From: Streptomyces flavidovirens DSM 40150
GTDB taxonomy: Bacteria > Actinomycetota > Actinomycetes > Streptomycetales > Streptomycetaceae
Reading direction: 5' to 3'
Assembly (NCBI RefSeq): GCF_000429085.1
Contig: NZ_AUBE01000006.1
Location: forward strand, 186,001 to 250,000
DNA length: 64,000 bases
Of the stretch, positions 48,077 through 57,007 are shown one piece after another. The notes below the pieces were generated by a model that was not told the DNA's origin, ran no database searches, and saw only the letters and a program-made list of their open reading frames with translations. How positions within the stretch are numbered: position 1 is the first letter of the stretch; each line of letters opens with the position of its first letter. A program made the translations under genes and the position numbers.

Positions 48077-48229
48077 AAGGGTCCTGACAAGGCCACTGGG
48101 ACGATGACGACAGCCTTGGCGGCATTCGGGGACGCAACCCGTCTGCCTGCCGCTGGTCATCGGCCCGGTGGACCGGCGTAAGGGCCCCTCGCGTGAGAAC
48201 GACCAAGCCAATACGCATAACGAACTGGA

Positions 48230-48259
48230 AGCTTACCCGCCTGCCCCCGTACGGGTCAA
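48230..48259 (-). promoter_or_regulatory. rplM-rpsI promoter
   Basis: On the minus strand TTGACC (48254-48259) and TAAGCT (48230-48235) are 18 bp apart. The 527-nt gap 48019-48545 contains this promoter and the leader; the rest (48260-48545) holds a dispersed 23-bp repeat and a hairpin CGGGGC-TGA-GCCCCG (48426-48440), a likely terminator of the ABC-F gene. Confidence 0.7.
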
Positions 48260-48394
48260 AACGGCCCGACACCCGCCCCCGACGGGCACGCAGCACCTCG
48301 TCAGCGGGTACGGACCGACGTGCGGCTGACAGCGCCTCGTCGGCGCGTGCGGGCGGTCCCGCCTGCGGCTGTCCCGCTTCGCCCCCGGCACCTT

Positions 48395-48417
48395 CCAGCC
48401 CGTCCGGCGTTTGAGGA
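48395..48417 (+). repeat. 23-bp dispersed repeat, copy 2
   Basis: Identical on the plus strand to the minus-strand copy at 32364-32386. It sits beside a terminator-like hairpin downstream of the ABC-F gene. Confidence 0.8.
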
Positions 48418-48545
48418 CCGGGGTCCGGGGCTGAGCCCCGCTTCGGGAAGGGGCGGGTCGGGGAAAGCCCGCCGCAGGCGCCCCACCCCGGCCGCCCGCC
48501 ACCCGCACCCGCACAGCACCAGGCGCCCCAGCCGGCCCCCGCCCC

Positions 48546-50165
48546 CTACCGCGCCCGCTCCACCCGCCGCTCGTCCCACACCGGCTCCGCCGTCTCCCGT
48601 ACGACCCCGTCCGAGCCGAAGACCAGATACCGGTCGAAGGTCTTCGCGAACCACCGGTCGTGCGTCACGGCCAGCACCGTCCCGTCGTACGCCTCCAGCC
48701 CCTCCTGCAGCGCCTCGGCGGACTCCAGGTCGAGGTTGTCCGTCGGCTCGTCGAGCAGCAGCGCGGTCGTGCCCTCCAGCTCCATCAGCAGGATCTGGAA
48801 GCGCGCCTGCTGCCCGCCCGACAGCCGGTCGAACGCCTGGTCCCCCTGGCGCTCCAGCTCGTACCGCCGCAGCGCGCCCATCGCCCCGCCCCGGTCCTTG
48901 GAATGTTCCGACCACAGGATGTCGACGAGGGTCCGCCCGACCAGCTCGGGATGCGCGTGCGTCTGGGCGAAGTGCCCGGCCACCACCCGCGCGCCCAGCT
49001 TCCACTCCCCGGTGTGCCTGACGTCCTCCCCGGCGAGCAGCCGCAGGAAGTGCGACTTGCCGGATCCGTTCGACCCGAGTACGGCGACCCGTTCCCCGTA
49101 ATAGACCTCCAGGTCGAACGGCTTCATCAGCCCGGTGAGCTCCAGCCCCTTGCACACCACGGCCCGCACCCCCGTACGCCCACCCCGCAGCCGCATCCGG
49201 ATGTCCTGCTTCCGCGGCGGCTCCGGCGGCGGCCCCGCCTCCTCGAACTTCTCGAACCGCGTCCGCATGGCCCGGTACCGCGACGCCATGTCGGGGCTGC
49301 TCGCGGCCTGCCCCCGCAGCCTCAGCACCAGCGCCTTGAGCCGCGCGTGCTCCTCCTCCCACCGGCGCAGGAGCTCCTCGAACCGGGCGAACCGCTCGGC
49401 CCGCGCCTCGTGGAAGGTGTCGAACCCGGCGCCGTGGACCCACGCGTCGGCCCCCGTCGCCCCCGGCTCCAGGCTCACGATCTTGTCCGCGGCCCGCGAA
49501 AGCAGCTCACGGTCGTGGGAGACGAAGAACACCGTCTTGCGGGTCTCCTTCAGGCGCTCCTCCAGCCACCGCTTGCCCGGCACGTCCAGATAGTTGTCGG
49601 GCTCATCGAGCAGCAGCACTTCATCCGGCCCCCGCAGCAACGCCTCCAGTACGAGCCGCTTCTGCTCACCCCCGCTGAGCGTCCGCACCTCGCGGAACTG
49701 CGCCTTGTCGTACTCGATCCCCAGCGCCGCCATGGAGCACATGTCCCACACGGTCTCGGCGTCGTACCCGCCGACCTCCGCCCAGTCGGACAACGCCTGC
49801 GCATAGGCCATCTGCGCCTTCTCGTCGTCCACGGTCAGGATCCCGTGCTCGGCCCGGTCGACGGCGGCGGCCGCCTCCCGGATCCGCTCCTGGGACACCG
49901 AGACCAGCAGGTCCCGCACCGTCCGCTCGTCCTGCACGGACCCCACGAACTGCCCCATCACCCCGAGCCCGCCGCTCACCGTCACCGAACCGCCGTGCGG
50001 CTGCAGCTCTCGGGAGATCAGCCGGAGCAGGGTCGTCTTGCCCGCTCCGTTGGGCCCGACCAGGGCCACGACAGCGCCCTCCCCCACCCGGAAGGAGACG
50101 TCGCCGAGCAGCGGCCGCCCGTCCGGCAGGTAGTACTCGACGTGTGCGGCCTCAAGATGTCCCAT
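48546..50165 (-). CDS. ABC-F family ATPase
   Basis: A 539-residue soluble protein with two fused ABC domains and no membrane segments. Domain 1 has GPNGAGKTTLL (about 38-48), LSGGEQKR and LLLDEPDNYLD; domain 2 has GSNGSGKSHFL, LSGGQQARF and LLLDEPTDNLDL. A charged linker with RWEEEHARLKAL joins them. ABC-F proteins act on the ribosome in translation control or antibiotic protection; which applies here cannot be told from sequence. ATG 50165 is chosen over upstream in-frame starts. Confidence 0.93.
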   Translation of the reverse strand: MGHLEAAHVEYYLPDGRPLLGDVSFRVGEGAVVALVGPNGAGKTTLLRLISRELQPHGGSVTVSGGLGVMGQFVGSVQDERTVRDLLVSVSQERIREAAAAVDRAEHGILTVDDEKAQMAYAQALSDWAEVGGYDAETVWDMCSMAALGIEYDKAQFREVRTLSGGEQKRLVLEALLRGPDEVLLLDEPDNYLDVPGKRWLEERLKETRKTVFFVSHDRELLSRAADKIVSLEPGATGADAWVHGAGFDTFHEARAERFARFEELLRRWEEEHARLKALVLRLRGQAASSPDMASRYRAMRTRFEKFEEAGPPPEPPRKQDIRMRLRGGRTGVRAVVCKGLELTGLMKPFDLEVYYGERVAVLGSNGSGKSHFLRLLAGEDVRHTGEWKLGARVVAGHFAQTHAHPELVGRTLVDILWSEHSKDRGGAMGALRRYELERQGDQAFDRLSGGQQARFQILLMELEGTTALLLDEPTDNLDLESAEALQEGLEAYDGTVLAVTHDRWFAKTFDRYLVFGSDGVVRETAEPVWDERRVERAR

Positions 50166-50221
50166 GCTCCGCATTCTCGCCGCCGTCCGCCGCATCACCC
50201 AACCGGATTAGGATGCGCGGC

Positions 50222-51109
50222 ATGAGCTTTGGGCAAGGGGGGCCCTCCTGGGGTGGCCCCGAGGGACAGCAGAGCCCTCAGGATCCGTACGGAACGAACA
50301 CAGCACCCGACACACCGGACTGGGCGGCACTCGCCGACGCCTCCGCCGCACGCGCCCGCCGCAAGCGGTGGATGTACATCGGCGGCGGCGTCCTCGCGAC
50401 CGCCCTGGTCGGCGCGATCGTGGCCACAGCGGTCGTCACGACGAACGGCAAGACCACCGGCACCAACGGCTCCGCGACCGGGCTGCCGACCCCGGAGACC
50501 CTGCCGACCGGGTCCGCGCAGCCCGGCCCCTCCTTCTCCTCCCAGGCGCCCCCGCCCCCACCCAACCCCAGGGACTTCATCTCCAGCGCGCAGAAGGACA
50601 AGCTGCCGCTGAGCGCCGACAGCCTCTTCCCCGGCAAGAAGCTGAAGATGGGCGAGCGCGCGTACGCCAAGGGCGCGACGAACCGCACGACCAGCTGCTC
50701 CGCCGCGACCCAGGGCGCGCTGGGCTCCGTACTCGCCAACAACGGCTGCGACCAGGTCATCCGCGCGACCTACTCCAAGGGCGGCGTGGCCGTCACCGTG
50801 GGCGTCGCGGTCTTCGACACGGCCGCCCAGGCCCAGAAGGCCAAGGAGCAGGCGAGCGGCGGCCTCGCCTCCCTCCCCGGCGCCGGCGTCCCCACCTTCT
50901 GCCGGGGCGGCGTGTTCTGCCGCAAGACCGCCAACGCATACGGCCGCTACGCCTACTTCACCGTGAGCGGCTTCACCAGCGGCAAGAACGTCGTCACGAC
51001 CGACAAGGACGTCTACACGACCGGCGACGACCTCGCGGAGTTCACGTTCCGTCAGATCCACCAGCGCGGAAAGACCCAGGCGTCAGCAGCAGCCACCGCC
51101 GGACAGTGA
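50222..51109 (+). CDS. membrane-anchored secreted-domain protein, function unknown
   Basis: A 295-residue protein: a Gly/Pro/Gln-rich cytoplasmic N-terminus, one membrane helix (about 62-84; [18 protein letters not shown] region), a Thr/Pro/Ser-rich stalk, then an extracytoplasmic domain (about 135-285) with four or more Cys ([21 protein letters not shown]) likely paired as disulfides. I do not recognise the domain. It is divergent from the ABC-F gene (57 nt) and overlaps truA by 27 nt at the 3' ends. Confidence 0.75.
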   Translation: MSFGQGGPSWGGPEGQQSPQDPYGTNTAPDTPDWAALADASAARARRKRWMYIGGGVLATALVGAIVATAVVTTNGKTTGTNGSATGLPTPETLPTGSAQPGPSFSSQAPPPPPNPRDFISSAQKDKLPLSADSLFPGKKLKMGERAYAKGATNRTTSCSAATQGALGSVLANNGCDQVIRATYSKGGVAVTVGVAVFDTAAQAQKAKEQASGGLASLPGAGVPTFCRGGVFCRKTANAYGRYAYFTVSGFTSGKNVVTTDKDVYTTGDDLAEFTFRQIHQRGKTQASAAATAGQ

Positions 51110-51967
51110 ACCGGCCGGCGATCCCGGCAGCGTCCGCATGTTGCGGGCCTGCCGGGCCCGCTCGGCCAGCAGGTCGTCAGCGGGATACCCGACTTCTTCC
51201 AGCGTGAGGCCGTGCGGGCGTACGACATGGACAGCCGAGTCCCGTACGCCCGCCGCCAGCACCTTCCCCGGCCAGTCCGCGTCCCGGTGCCCGTCGCCGA
51301 CGAACAGCATCGCGCCGACGAGCGAGCGCACCATGTTGTGGCAGAAGGCATCGGCGCGCACGGTAGCCGTGATCACACCGTCCGCTCCCCGCTCCCAGCT
51401 CAGTTCCTGAAGGGTCCGGATGGTCGTGGCGCCTTCGCGCCTCCTGCAGTACGCCGCGAAGTCGTGCTCCCCGACCAGCTTCTGTGCGGCCCGGTTCATG
51501 GCGTCGACGTCCAACGGCCAGTCGTGCCACAGCACATGTCCGCGCAGCAGCGGGTCCACGCCCCCCGGATTGTCCGTCACGCGGTACGCGTAGCGCCGCC
51601 AGACGGCCGCGAACCTGGCGTTGAACCCCGCGGGGGCCTCGGCCACCTTCCAGACCCGCACATCGTGCGCCAGCCGCCCCGCGAGCCGCCGCAGCAGCTT
51701 GTCGTGGTGCTCGGCCCAGACATTTTCCGGCAGGTCGACGTGCGCGACCTGTCCGCGCGCGTGCACGCCCGAGTCCGTACGCCCGGCGACCGTCAGCTCG
51801 TACGTCACCGAGGACCGCGTCACGGTCCGCAGCGCGTCCTCGATCTCACCCTGGACCGTGCGCCGGGCCGTCTGCTTCGCCCACCCGGAAAAGTCCTTCC
51901 CGTCGTACGAAAGATCCAGCCGCACCCGCACGAACCCCGGCGCCGCACCCTCAATGTCCTCGCTCAC
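51083..51967 (-). CDS. truA: tRNA pseudouridine(38-40) synthase
   Basis: TruA isomerises uridines 38-40 in the tRNA anticodon arm. The 294-residue product has the family core [17 protein letters not shown], the catalytic Asp in [10 protein letters not shown] (about 62-71) and [12 protein letters not shown]. It follows rplQ after a strong terminator, so it is probably read through only partly from the alpha operon. Its 3' end overlaps the convergent membrane-protein gene. Confidence 0.95.
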   Translation of the reverse strand: MSEDIEGAAPGFVRVRLDLSYDGKDFSGWAKQTARRTVQGEIEDALRTVTRSSVTYELTVAGRTDSGVHARGQVAHVDLPENVWAEHHDKLLRRLAGRLAHDVRVWKVAEAPAGFNARFAAVWRRYAYRVTDNPGGVDPLLRGHVLWHDWPLDVDAMNRAAQKLVGEHDFAAYCRRREGATTIRTLQELSWERGADGVITATVRADAFCHNMVRSLVGAMLFVGDGHRDADWPGKVLAAGVRDSAVHVVRPHGLTLEEVGYPADDLLAERARQARNMRTLPGSPAGSLSGGGCC

Positions 51968-51996
51968 CAGCGCATCCTCTCAAAGCAGCAAAAACA

Positions 51997-52036
51997 GGCG
52001 GGCCCGCACCGCCCCGAAGGGTGATGCGGGCCCGCC
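51997..52036 (-). terminator. intrinsic terminator at the end of the rpoA-rplQ operon
   Basis: A perfect 12-bp stem (GGCGGGCCCGCA/TGCGGGCCCGCC) just after the rplQ stop, followed on the minus strand by TGTTTTTG, a rare classical U-tract in this GC-rich genome. Confidence 0.92.
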
Positions 52037-52053
52037 CGGTGGAGTCAGAACGC

Positions 52054-52551
52054 TCAGGCGTCCTTGGACTCGCCCTCGGCAGCCTCGGCGGCCGGAGCGT
52101 CGTCCTGGGCAGCCTCGTCCTTCTTGGCTGCGTCTTCCTTCACCGCGCGCTTCGTCGCGGCCTCGGCCTCACCGGTGGCCTGCTGGGCCACGGTCAGCGC
52201 CTCGACCAGCTCGATGACCGCCATCGGGGCGTTGTCGCCACGACGGTTGCCGATCTTCGTGATGCGGGTGTAACCACCGGGGCGGTTCTCGTACCGCGGG
52301 GCGATCTCGGTGAAGAGCGTGTGGACGACGCTCTTGTCCGTGATCGTCTGCAGCACCAGGCGACGGTTGTGGATGTCGCCCTTCTTCGCCTTGGTGACCA
52401 GACGCTCGGCGACGGGGCGCAGGCGGCGGGCCTTGGCCTCGGTCGTCGTGATGCGGCCGTGCTCGAACAGCGACTTCGCCAGGTTGGCGAGGAGCAGACG
52501 CTCGTGCGCGGCGCTGCCGCCCAGACGGGCACCCTTTGCGGGACGCGGCAT
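52054..52551 (-). CDS. rplQ: 50S ribosomal protein L17
   Basis: A 165-residue L17. The core ([21 protein letters not shown]) is followed by an Ala/Glu/Lys-rich C-terminal extension of about 45 residues typical of actinobacteria. It follows rpoA by 78 nt and precedes the operon terminator. Confidence 0.97.
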   Translation of the reverse strand: MPRPAKGARLGGSAAHERLLLANLAKSLFEHGRITTTEAKARRLRPVAERLVTKAKKGDIHNRRLVLQTITDKSVVHTLFTEIAPRYENRPGGYTRITKIGNRRGDNAPMAVIELVEALTVAQQATGEAEAATKRAVKEDAAKKDEAAQDDAPAAEAAEGESKDA

Positions 52552-52629
52552 GGTGTTTCTCCTTGTGTCTGCACCGGCCGTATCAGGTACCGGTGTCAGT
52601 TACCGGCGAGCTGCTGCCCGCCGGAAGTT

Positions 52630-53652
52630 CTAGTACTGCTCGGTCTCGACGAAACCCGCGTCCGCGTCGTCGTCGGCGCCGAAGGCGTCGGCGGCGGCGG
52701 TCGGGTCGAATCCGGGCGGGCTGTCCTTGAGGGCCAGGCCCATGCCGGCCAGCTTCGCCTTGACCTCGTCGATCGACTTCGCACCGAAGTTGCGGATGTC
52801 GAGCAGGTCGGCCTCGGAGCGCGCCACGAGCTCACCCACGGAGTGGATGCCCTCACGCTTGAGGCAGTTGTACGAACGAACGGTGAGCTCGAGCTCCTCG
52901 ATCGGCAGCGCCAGGTCGGCGGCAAGAGCGGCGTCCGTGGGGGACGGGCCCATGTCGATGCCCTCGGCGTCGATGTTGAGCTCGCGCGCCAGACCGAACA
53001 GCTCGACCAGCGTCTTACCGGCGGACGCCATGGCGTCGCGCGGCCGCATGGCCTGCTTGGTCTCGACGTCGACGATCAGCTTGTCGAAGTCGGTGCGCTG
53101 CTCGACACGGGTCGCCTCGACCTTGTACGTGACCTTGAGCACCGGCGAGTAGATGGAGTCGACCGGGATACGGCCGATCTCCTGGCCCACCTGCTTGTTC
53201 TGGACGGCGGAGACGTAGCCGCGACCGCGCTCGACGGTCAGTTCCATCTCCAGCTTGCCCTTGCCGTTCAGCGTCGCGAGAACGAGGTCCGGGTTGTGGA
53301 CCTCGACGCCGGCCGGCGGGGCGATGTCAGCAGCGGTGACCAGGCCCGGACCCTGCTTGCGCAGGTACATCACGACGGGCTCGTCGTGCTCGCTGGAAAC
53401 GACGAGCTGCTTGATGTTGAGGATGAGGTCGGTGACGTCCTCCTTGACACCCGGCACGGTGGTGAACTCGTGCAGGACGCCGTCGATCCGGATGCTGGTG
53501 ACAGCGGCACCGGGGATCGAGGAGAGGAGCGTACGACGCAGAGAGTTGCCGAGGGTGTAACCGAAGCCCGGCTCGAGGGGCTCGATCACGAACCGCGAGC
53601 GGTACTCGTCGACGACCTCTTCGGTCAGCGACGGACGCTGAGCGATAAGCAT
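52630..53652 (-). CDS. rpoA: RNA polymerase alpha subunit
   Basis: The 340-residue alpha subunit that nucleates RNA polymerase assembly. The N-terminal domain carries [20 protein letters not shown] and [11 protein letters not shown], followed by a flexible linker and a C-terminal DNA/activator-binding domain (about 245-320; [17 protein letters not shown]). ATG 53652 follows a 149-nt gap after rpsK that contains a hairpin. Confidence 0.98.
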   Translation of the reverse strand: MLIAQRPSLTEEVVDEYRSRFVIEPLEPGFGYTLGNSLRRTLLSSIPGAAVTSIRIDGVLHEFTTVPGVKEDVTDLILNIKQLVVSSEHDEPVVMYLRKQGPGLVTAADIAPPAGVEVHNPDLVLATLNGKGKLEMELTVERGRGYVSAVQNKQVGQEIGRIPVDSIYSPVLKVTYKVEATRVEQRTDFDKLIVDVETKQAMRPRDAMASAGKTLVELFGLARELNIDAEGIDMGPSPTDAALAADLALPIEELELTVRSYNCLKREGIHSVGELVARSEADLLDIRNFGAKSIDEVKAKLAGMGLALKDSPPGFDPTAAADAFGADDDADAGFVETEQY

Positions 53653-53707
53653 GAGAAATGCCTCCAGTCTTGGCACCCACTATTTGATGCCAACTGTTAC
53701 AAGGGTA

Positions 53708-53740
53708 CGGGCGGCACGGCCCGAAGGACCGTACCGCCCG
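53708..53740 (-). promoter_or_regulatory. intercistronic hairpin between rpsK and rpoA
   Basis: A 12-bp stem with a single mismatch (CGGGCGGCACGG/CCGTACCGCCCG) and a 9-nt loop, 61 nt after the rpsK stop. It may limit readthrough or stabilise the upstream message. Confidence 0.65.
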
Positions 53741-53801
53741 AGTACAACGCGTTCAGAGGTGAAGGTCGGTCTTCACTCGTCACGCACTGCAACAACCTGA
53801 A

Positions 53802-54206
53802 TCAGACGCGGCGGCGCTTGGGCGGCCGGCATCCGTTGTGCGGGGTGGGGGTGACGTCCTGGATCGAGCCGACCTCGAGGCCAGTGGCCTGGAGGGAGCG
53901 GATCGCGGTCTCACGGCCGGAGCCGGGACCCTTGACGAAGACGTCGACCTTGCGCATGCCGTGCTCCTGCGCGCGGCGGGCGGCCGACTCGGCGGCCATC
54001 TGCGCGGCGAAGGGGGTGGACTTGCGCGAGCCCTTGAAGCCGACGTGGCCGGCGGAGGCCCAGGAGATCACGTTGCCCGTGGGGTCGGTGATCGAGACGA
54101 TCGTGTTGTTGAACGTGCTCTTGATGTGAGCGTGCCCGTGAGCGACGTTCTTCTTTTCCTTGCGGCGCACCTTTTTGGCAGCGCCCTGACGACCCTTCGG
54201 GGGCAT
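53802..54206 (-). CDS. rpsK: 30S ribosomal protein S11
   Basis: A 134-residue S11 of the platform region, with [18 protein letters not shown] and the end [18 protein letters not shown]. It follows rpsM by 65 nt. rpsD, which follows rpsK in many bacteria, is absent here, as in other Streptomyces. Confidence 0.98.
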   Translation of the reverse strand: MPPKGRQGAAKKVRRKEKKNVAHGHAHIKSTFNNTIVSITDPTGNVISWASAGHVGFKGSRKSTPFAAQMAAESAARRAQEHGMRKVDVFVKGPGSGRETAIRSLQATGLEVGSIQDVTPTPHNGCRPPKRRRV

Positions 54207-54271
54207 CTATATCTCCTACGGGAGGTGGTCGGTCCTACAGCGAAGACCGCTGATGAGCGTCCGGCTGAGGA

Positions 54272-54652
54272 CTACTTCTTGCCCGGCTTCTTCTTGCCGG
54301 CGATCGCGCGACGCGGGCCCTTGCGGGTACGAGCGTTCGTGCTGGTGCGCTGGCCGTGGACCGGCAGGCCGCGGCGGTGACGCAGACCCTGGTAGCAGCC
54401 GATCTCGACCTTGCGGCGGATGTCGGCCTGCACCTCGCGACGAAGGTCACCCTCGGTCTTGAAGTTCACGTCCACGTACTCGCGGATCTTGACGAGGTCT
54501 TCCTCGGCCAGGTCACGAACGCGCGTGTCGGGGTTCACGCCGGTAGCGGCGAGAGTCTCCTGGGCACGGGTGCGACCGATGCCGAAGACGTAGGTGAGGG
54601 CGACCTCGATACGCTTTTCGCGCGGGAGGTCAACGCCTTCAAGGCGTGCCAT
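54272..54652 (-). CDS. rpsM: 30S ribosomal protein S13
   Basis: A 126-residue S13 at the head of the small subunit. Typical motifs are [14 protein letters not shown] and [22 protein letters not shown] (in pieces), with a Lys-rich end (KKPGKK). It is preceded by a 192-nt gap after rpmJ holding small hairpins (for example CCTCCG-C-CGGAGG), possibly its own leader. Confidence 0.98.
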   Translation of the reverse strand: MARLEGVDLPREKRIEVALTYVFGIGRTRAQETLAATGVNPDTRVRDLAEEDLVKIREYVDVNFKTEGDLRREVQADIRRKVEIGCYQGLRHRRGLPVHGQRTSTNARTRKGPRRAIAGKKKPGKK

Positions 54653-54844
54653 GCATGGCTCCTGTTTGCTCGGAGGTCTTCCGCAGAACCGCTCCGTGGC
54701 CGCCGACCCCTCTCCTCAAGAGAGCGGTACGGACCAGGTCCCCGGCCTCCGCCGGAGGTGTCAGCACCCGTGGGCACTGGGTTCTGCGTAATTACGTTTT
54801 TACGTGCGTCGCGCGAAGTTCTGCGAGATGCAGGGGGTCGTGCG

Positions 54845-54958
54845 TCAGCCCTGGCGCTGCTTGTGGCGCAGGTTTTCGCAAATGACCATGACCCGGCCGT
54901 GACGGCGGATCACCTTGCACTTGTCGCAGATCTTCTTGACGCTCGGCTTGACCTTCAT
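54845..54958 (-). CDS. rpmJ: 50S ribosomal protein L36
   Basis: A 37-residue L36, too short for most gene finders. The sequence is [20 protein letters not shown], then [17 protein letters not shown]. The Zn ligands C-x2-C, C and H are all present, so this is the zinc-containing (C+) form. It lies between infA and rpsM. Confidence 0.96.
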   Translation of the reverse strand: MKVKPSVKKICDKCKVIRRHGRVMVICENLRHKQRQG

Positions 54959-55017
54959 GAAAGTGAGGTTCTCCGGGTCAGTGCCGCCGCCCCGCTGACA
55001 CGGGGCGTGGGCAAGAT

Positions 55018-55239
55018 CTACTTGTACCGGTAGACGATCCGGCCACGCGTCAGGTCGTACGGAGACAGCTCCACCACGACCCGGTCATCCGGGAGGATGC
55101 GGATGTAGTGCATACGCATCTTGCCGCTGATGTGCGCTAGGACTTTGTGACCGTTCTGAAGTTCCACCTTGAACATTGCGTTCGGGAGGGACTCGATCAC
55201 GGTGCCCTCGATTTCGATGGCACCTTGCTTCTTGGCCAC
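55018..55239 (-). CDS. infA: translation initiation factor IF-1
   Basis: A 73-residue OB-fold factor that occupies the 30S A site during initiation. The sequence runs [21 protein letters not shown], with [20 protein letters not shown] and ends RGRIVYRYK. An 18-bp palindrome lies 42-59 nt upstream of the start. Confidence 0.98.
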   Translation of the reverse strand: MAKKQGAIEIEGTVIESLPNAMFKVELQNGHKVLAHISGKMRMHYIRILPDDRVVVELSPYDLTRGRIVYRYK

Positions 55240-55280
55240 GCTTCGCCCTTCGAATCGGCTACCTTGATCGACTCACGCAT

Positions 55281-55298
55281 CCGTATGCAGGCATACGG
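55281..55298. promoter_or_regulatory. 18-bp palindrome upstream of infA
   Basis: CCGTATGC and GCATACGG flank an AG centre, perfect 8-bp arms. It sits in the 149-nt gap between map and infA, close to a -10-like TAGACT on the minus strand. It could be an operator or an mRNA hairpin in an infA leader. Confidence 0.5.
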
Positions 55299-55388
55299 GT
55301 ACACGCGAGCCGACGAGTCAGTCTACGTCAGGCACCCGGAAAAGACGAATCCGGCAAGTGTGCCCAACAGTCAAGATCATTACGCCGT

Positions 55389-56225
55389 TCAGCCGAGGGG
55401 ATCGGGCGCGGCGGTGATCCCGTACTCCGCCAGCTTCGCCTTGCCGCCGTCGACGGCTGTCAGGACCAGCGGTCCCTCCTCCGTCAGCGCCACCGAGTGC
55501 TCCCAGTGCGAGGACCAGGACCCGTCGGTCGTGACGACGGTCCAGTTGTCCTCCAGGACGTCCGTCTGCGCCGTACCGAGGCTCACCATCGGCTCGATCG
55601 CCAGGCAGAAGCCGGGCACCAGCTTGGGGCCCTTGCCCCGCTTGCGCGTGACGTAGTTCAGCAGGTGCGGGTCCATGTGCATCTCGGAGCCGATGCCGTG
55701 GCCGCCGTAGTCCTCGATGATCCCGTACTTGCCCGTCGCCGGACGCGGCTGGCGGCGGATGTACGACTCGATCGCCTTGGAGATGTCGACGAGCCGGTTG
55801 CCCAGCTTCATGGCGGCGAGGCCGGCCCACATCGACTCCTCGGTCACCCGCGAGAGCTCGACCAGCTCGGGCGCGTGCCCCGTACCGACGAAGGCGGTGT
55901 ACGCCGCGTCGCCGTGCCAGCCGTCGATGATCGCGCCGGCGTCGATCGAGATGATGTCGCCGTCCTTCAGGACCGTCTTCTCGTCCGGGATGCCGTGGAC
56001 GACGACCTCGTTGACCGAGGTGCAGATCGTGGCGGGGAAACCGCCGTACCCGAGAAAGTTCGACTTCGCACCGTGCTCGGCGAGCACCTTGCGGGACACC
56101 TCGTCCAGATCCCTGGTGGTGGCGCCGGGTACGGCCGCCTCGCGCGTGGCCGCGTGGACGGCGGCGACGACCAGCCCCGCCTCGCGCATCTTCGCGATCT
56201 GCTCGGGGGTCTTGATCTCCACCAT
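55389..56225 (-). CDS. map: type I methionine aminopeptidase
   Basis: MetAP removes N-terminal Met from nascent proteins. The 278-residue product has the N-terminal IKTPEQIAKMREAG, HGIPDE with the substrate His, the metal Asp in SIDAGAI, and the metal His/Glu in GHGIGSEMHMDP and FCLAIEPMV. ATG 56225 has GGAAGG upstream. It follows adk by 119 nt on the same strand. Confidence 0.97.
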   Translation of the reverse strand: MVEIKTPEQIAKMREAGLVVAAVHAATREAAVPGATTRDLDEVSRKVLAEHGAKSNFLGYGGFPATICTSVNEVVVHGIPDEKTVLKDGDIISIDAGAIIDGWHGDAAYTAFVGTGHAPELVELSRVTEESMWAGLAAMKLGNRLVDISKAIESYIRRQPRPATGKYGIIEDYGGHGIGSEMHMDPHLLNYVTRKRGKGPKLVPGFCLAIEPMVSLGTAQTDVLEDNWTVVTTDGSWSSHWEHSVALTEEGPLVLTAVDGGKAKLAEYGITAAPDPLG

Positions 56226-56344
56226 GAGTGTGCCTTCCACCTTCGCTGTCACTACGTACTACGTCCCACGTACTACCCGCCCAACAGTACGGCCGCGGCG
56301 CCTCTCGGACACCGCGGCCGCAACCGTTGGCACTGCTCGTTCGA

Positions 56345-57007
56345 TCAGCCCTTGCCGGCGGGCTTCTTCAGGGCTTCCATCGCCCGCCGGGTCACTTCGT
56401 CGACCTTGCCCAGCGCGGAGATGGTGACCACCAGGCCCTGGGCCTTGTAGTGGTCGATGATCGGCTCGGTCTCACTGTGGTAGACCTCCAGCCGGCGGCG
56501 CACCGTTTCCTCGGTGTCGTCGCCGCGCTGGTAGAGCTCGCCGCCGCAGACGTCACAGACGTCGTCCTGCGCGGGCGGGCTGTACGTCACGTGGAAGACG
56601 TGGCTCGAATCGTTGCGGCAGATACGCCGGCCCGCGATCCGCTTCACGACCTCGTCCTCGGGGACTTCCAGGTCCAGTACGCCGTCGAGGTGGAGGCCCT
56701 CCGCCTTCAGCCACTCGTCGAGCGCCACGGCCTGCGAGACATTGCGCGGGAAGCCGTCGAGCAGGAACCCGCCCACCGCGTCGGCCTGGCCCATGCGGTC
56801 CTTGGCCATCCCGATGGTGACCTCGTCCGGCACCAGGTTGCCGGCGTCCATGAACGCCTTCGCCTGCTTGCCGAGGGCGGTGCCCTGGCTGATGTTGGCG
56901 CGGAAGAGGTCGCCCGTGGAGATGTGCGGGATCGACAGGTTCTTGGCAAGGAACGCGGCCTGCGTTCCCTTGCCGGCACCGGGCGGTCCGACGAGGACGA
57001 TTCGCAT
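56345..57007 (-). CDS. adk: adenylate kinase
   Basis: Adk equilibrates ATP and AMP with two ADP. The 220-residue long form has the P-loop GPPGAGKGTQA (about 7-17), DGFPRNVSQA and a zinc-type LID with GRRICRNDSSH and VCDVCGGELYQR. The start overlaps the secY stop by one nucleotide (TGATG), so translation is coupled. Confidence 0.97.
   Translation of the reverse strand: MRIVLVGPPGAGKGTQAAFLAKNLSIPHISTGDLFRANISQGTALGKQAKAFMDAGNLVPDEVTIGMAKDRMGQADAVGGFLLDGFPRNVSQAVALDEWLKAEGLHLDGVLDLEVPEDEVVKRIAGRRICRNDSSHVFHVTYSPPAQDDVCDVCGGELYQRGDDTEETVRRRLEVYHSETEPIIDHYKAQGLVVTISALGKVDEVTRRAMEALKKPAGKG

Noticed and set aside
48546-50165. Antibiotic-resistance ABC-F gene
   Set aside because: ABC-F family membership is clear, but there is no biosynthetic cluster or specific resistance signature nearby, so a general translation role is equally likely.
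53653-53801. Missing or broken rpsD between rpsK and rpoA
   Set aside because: Absence of rpsD from this cluster is normal in Streptomyces; the gap holds only a hairpin and no gene remnant.
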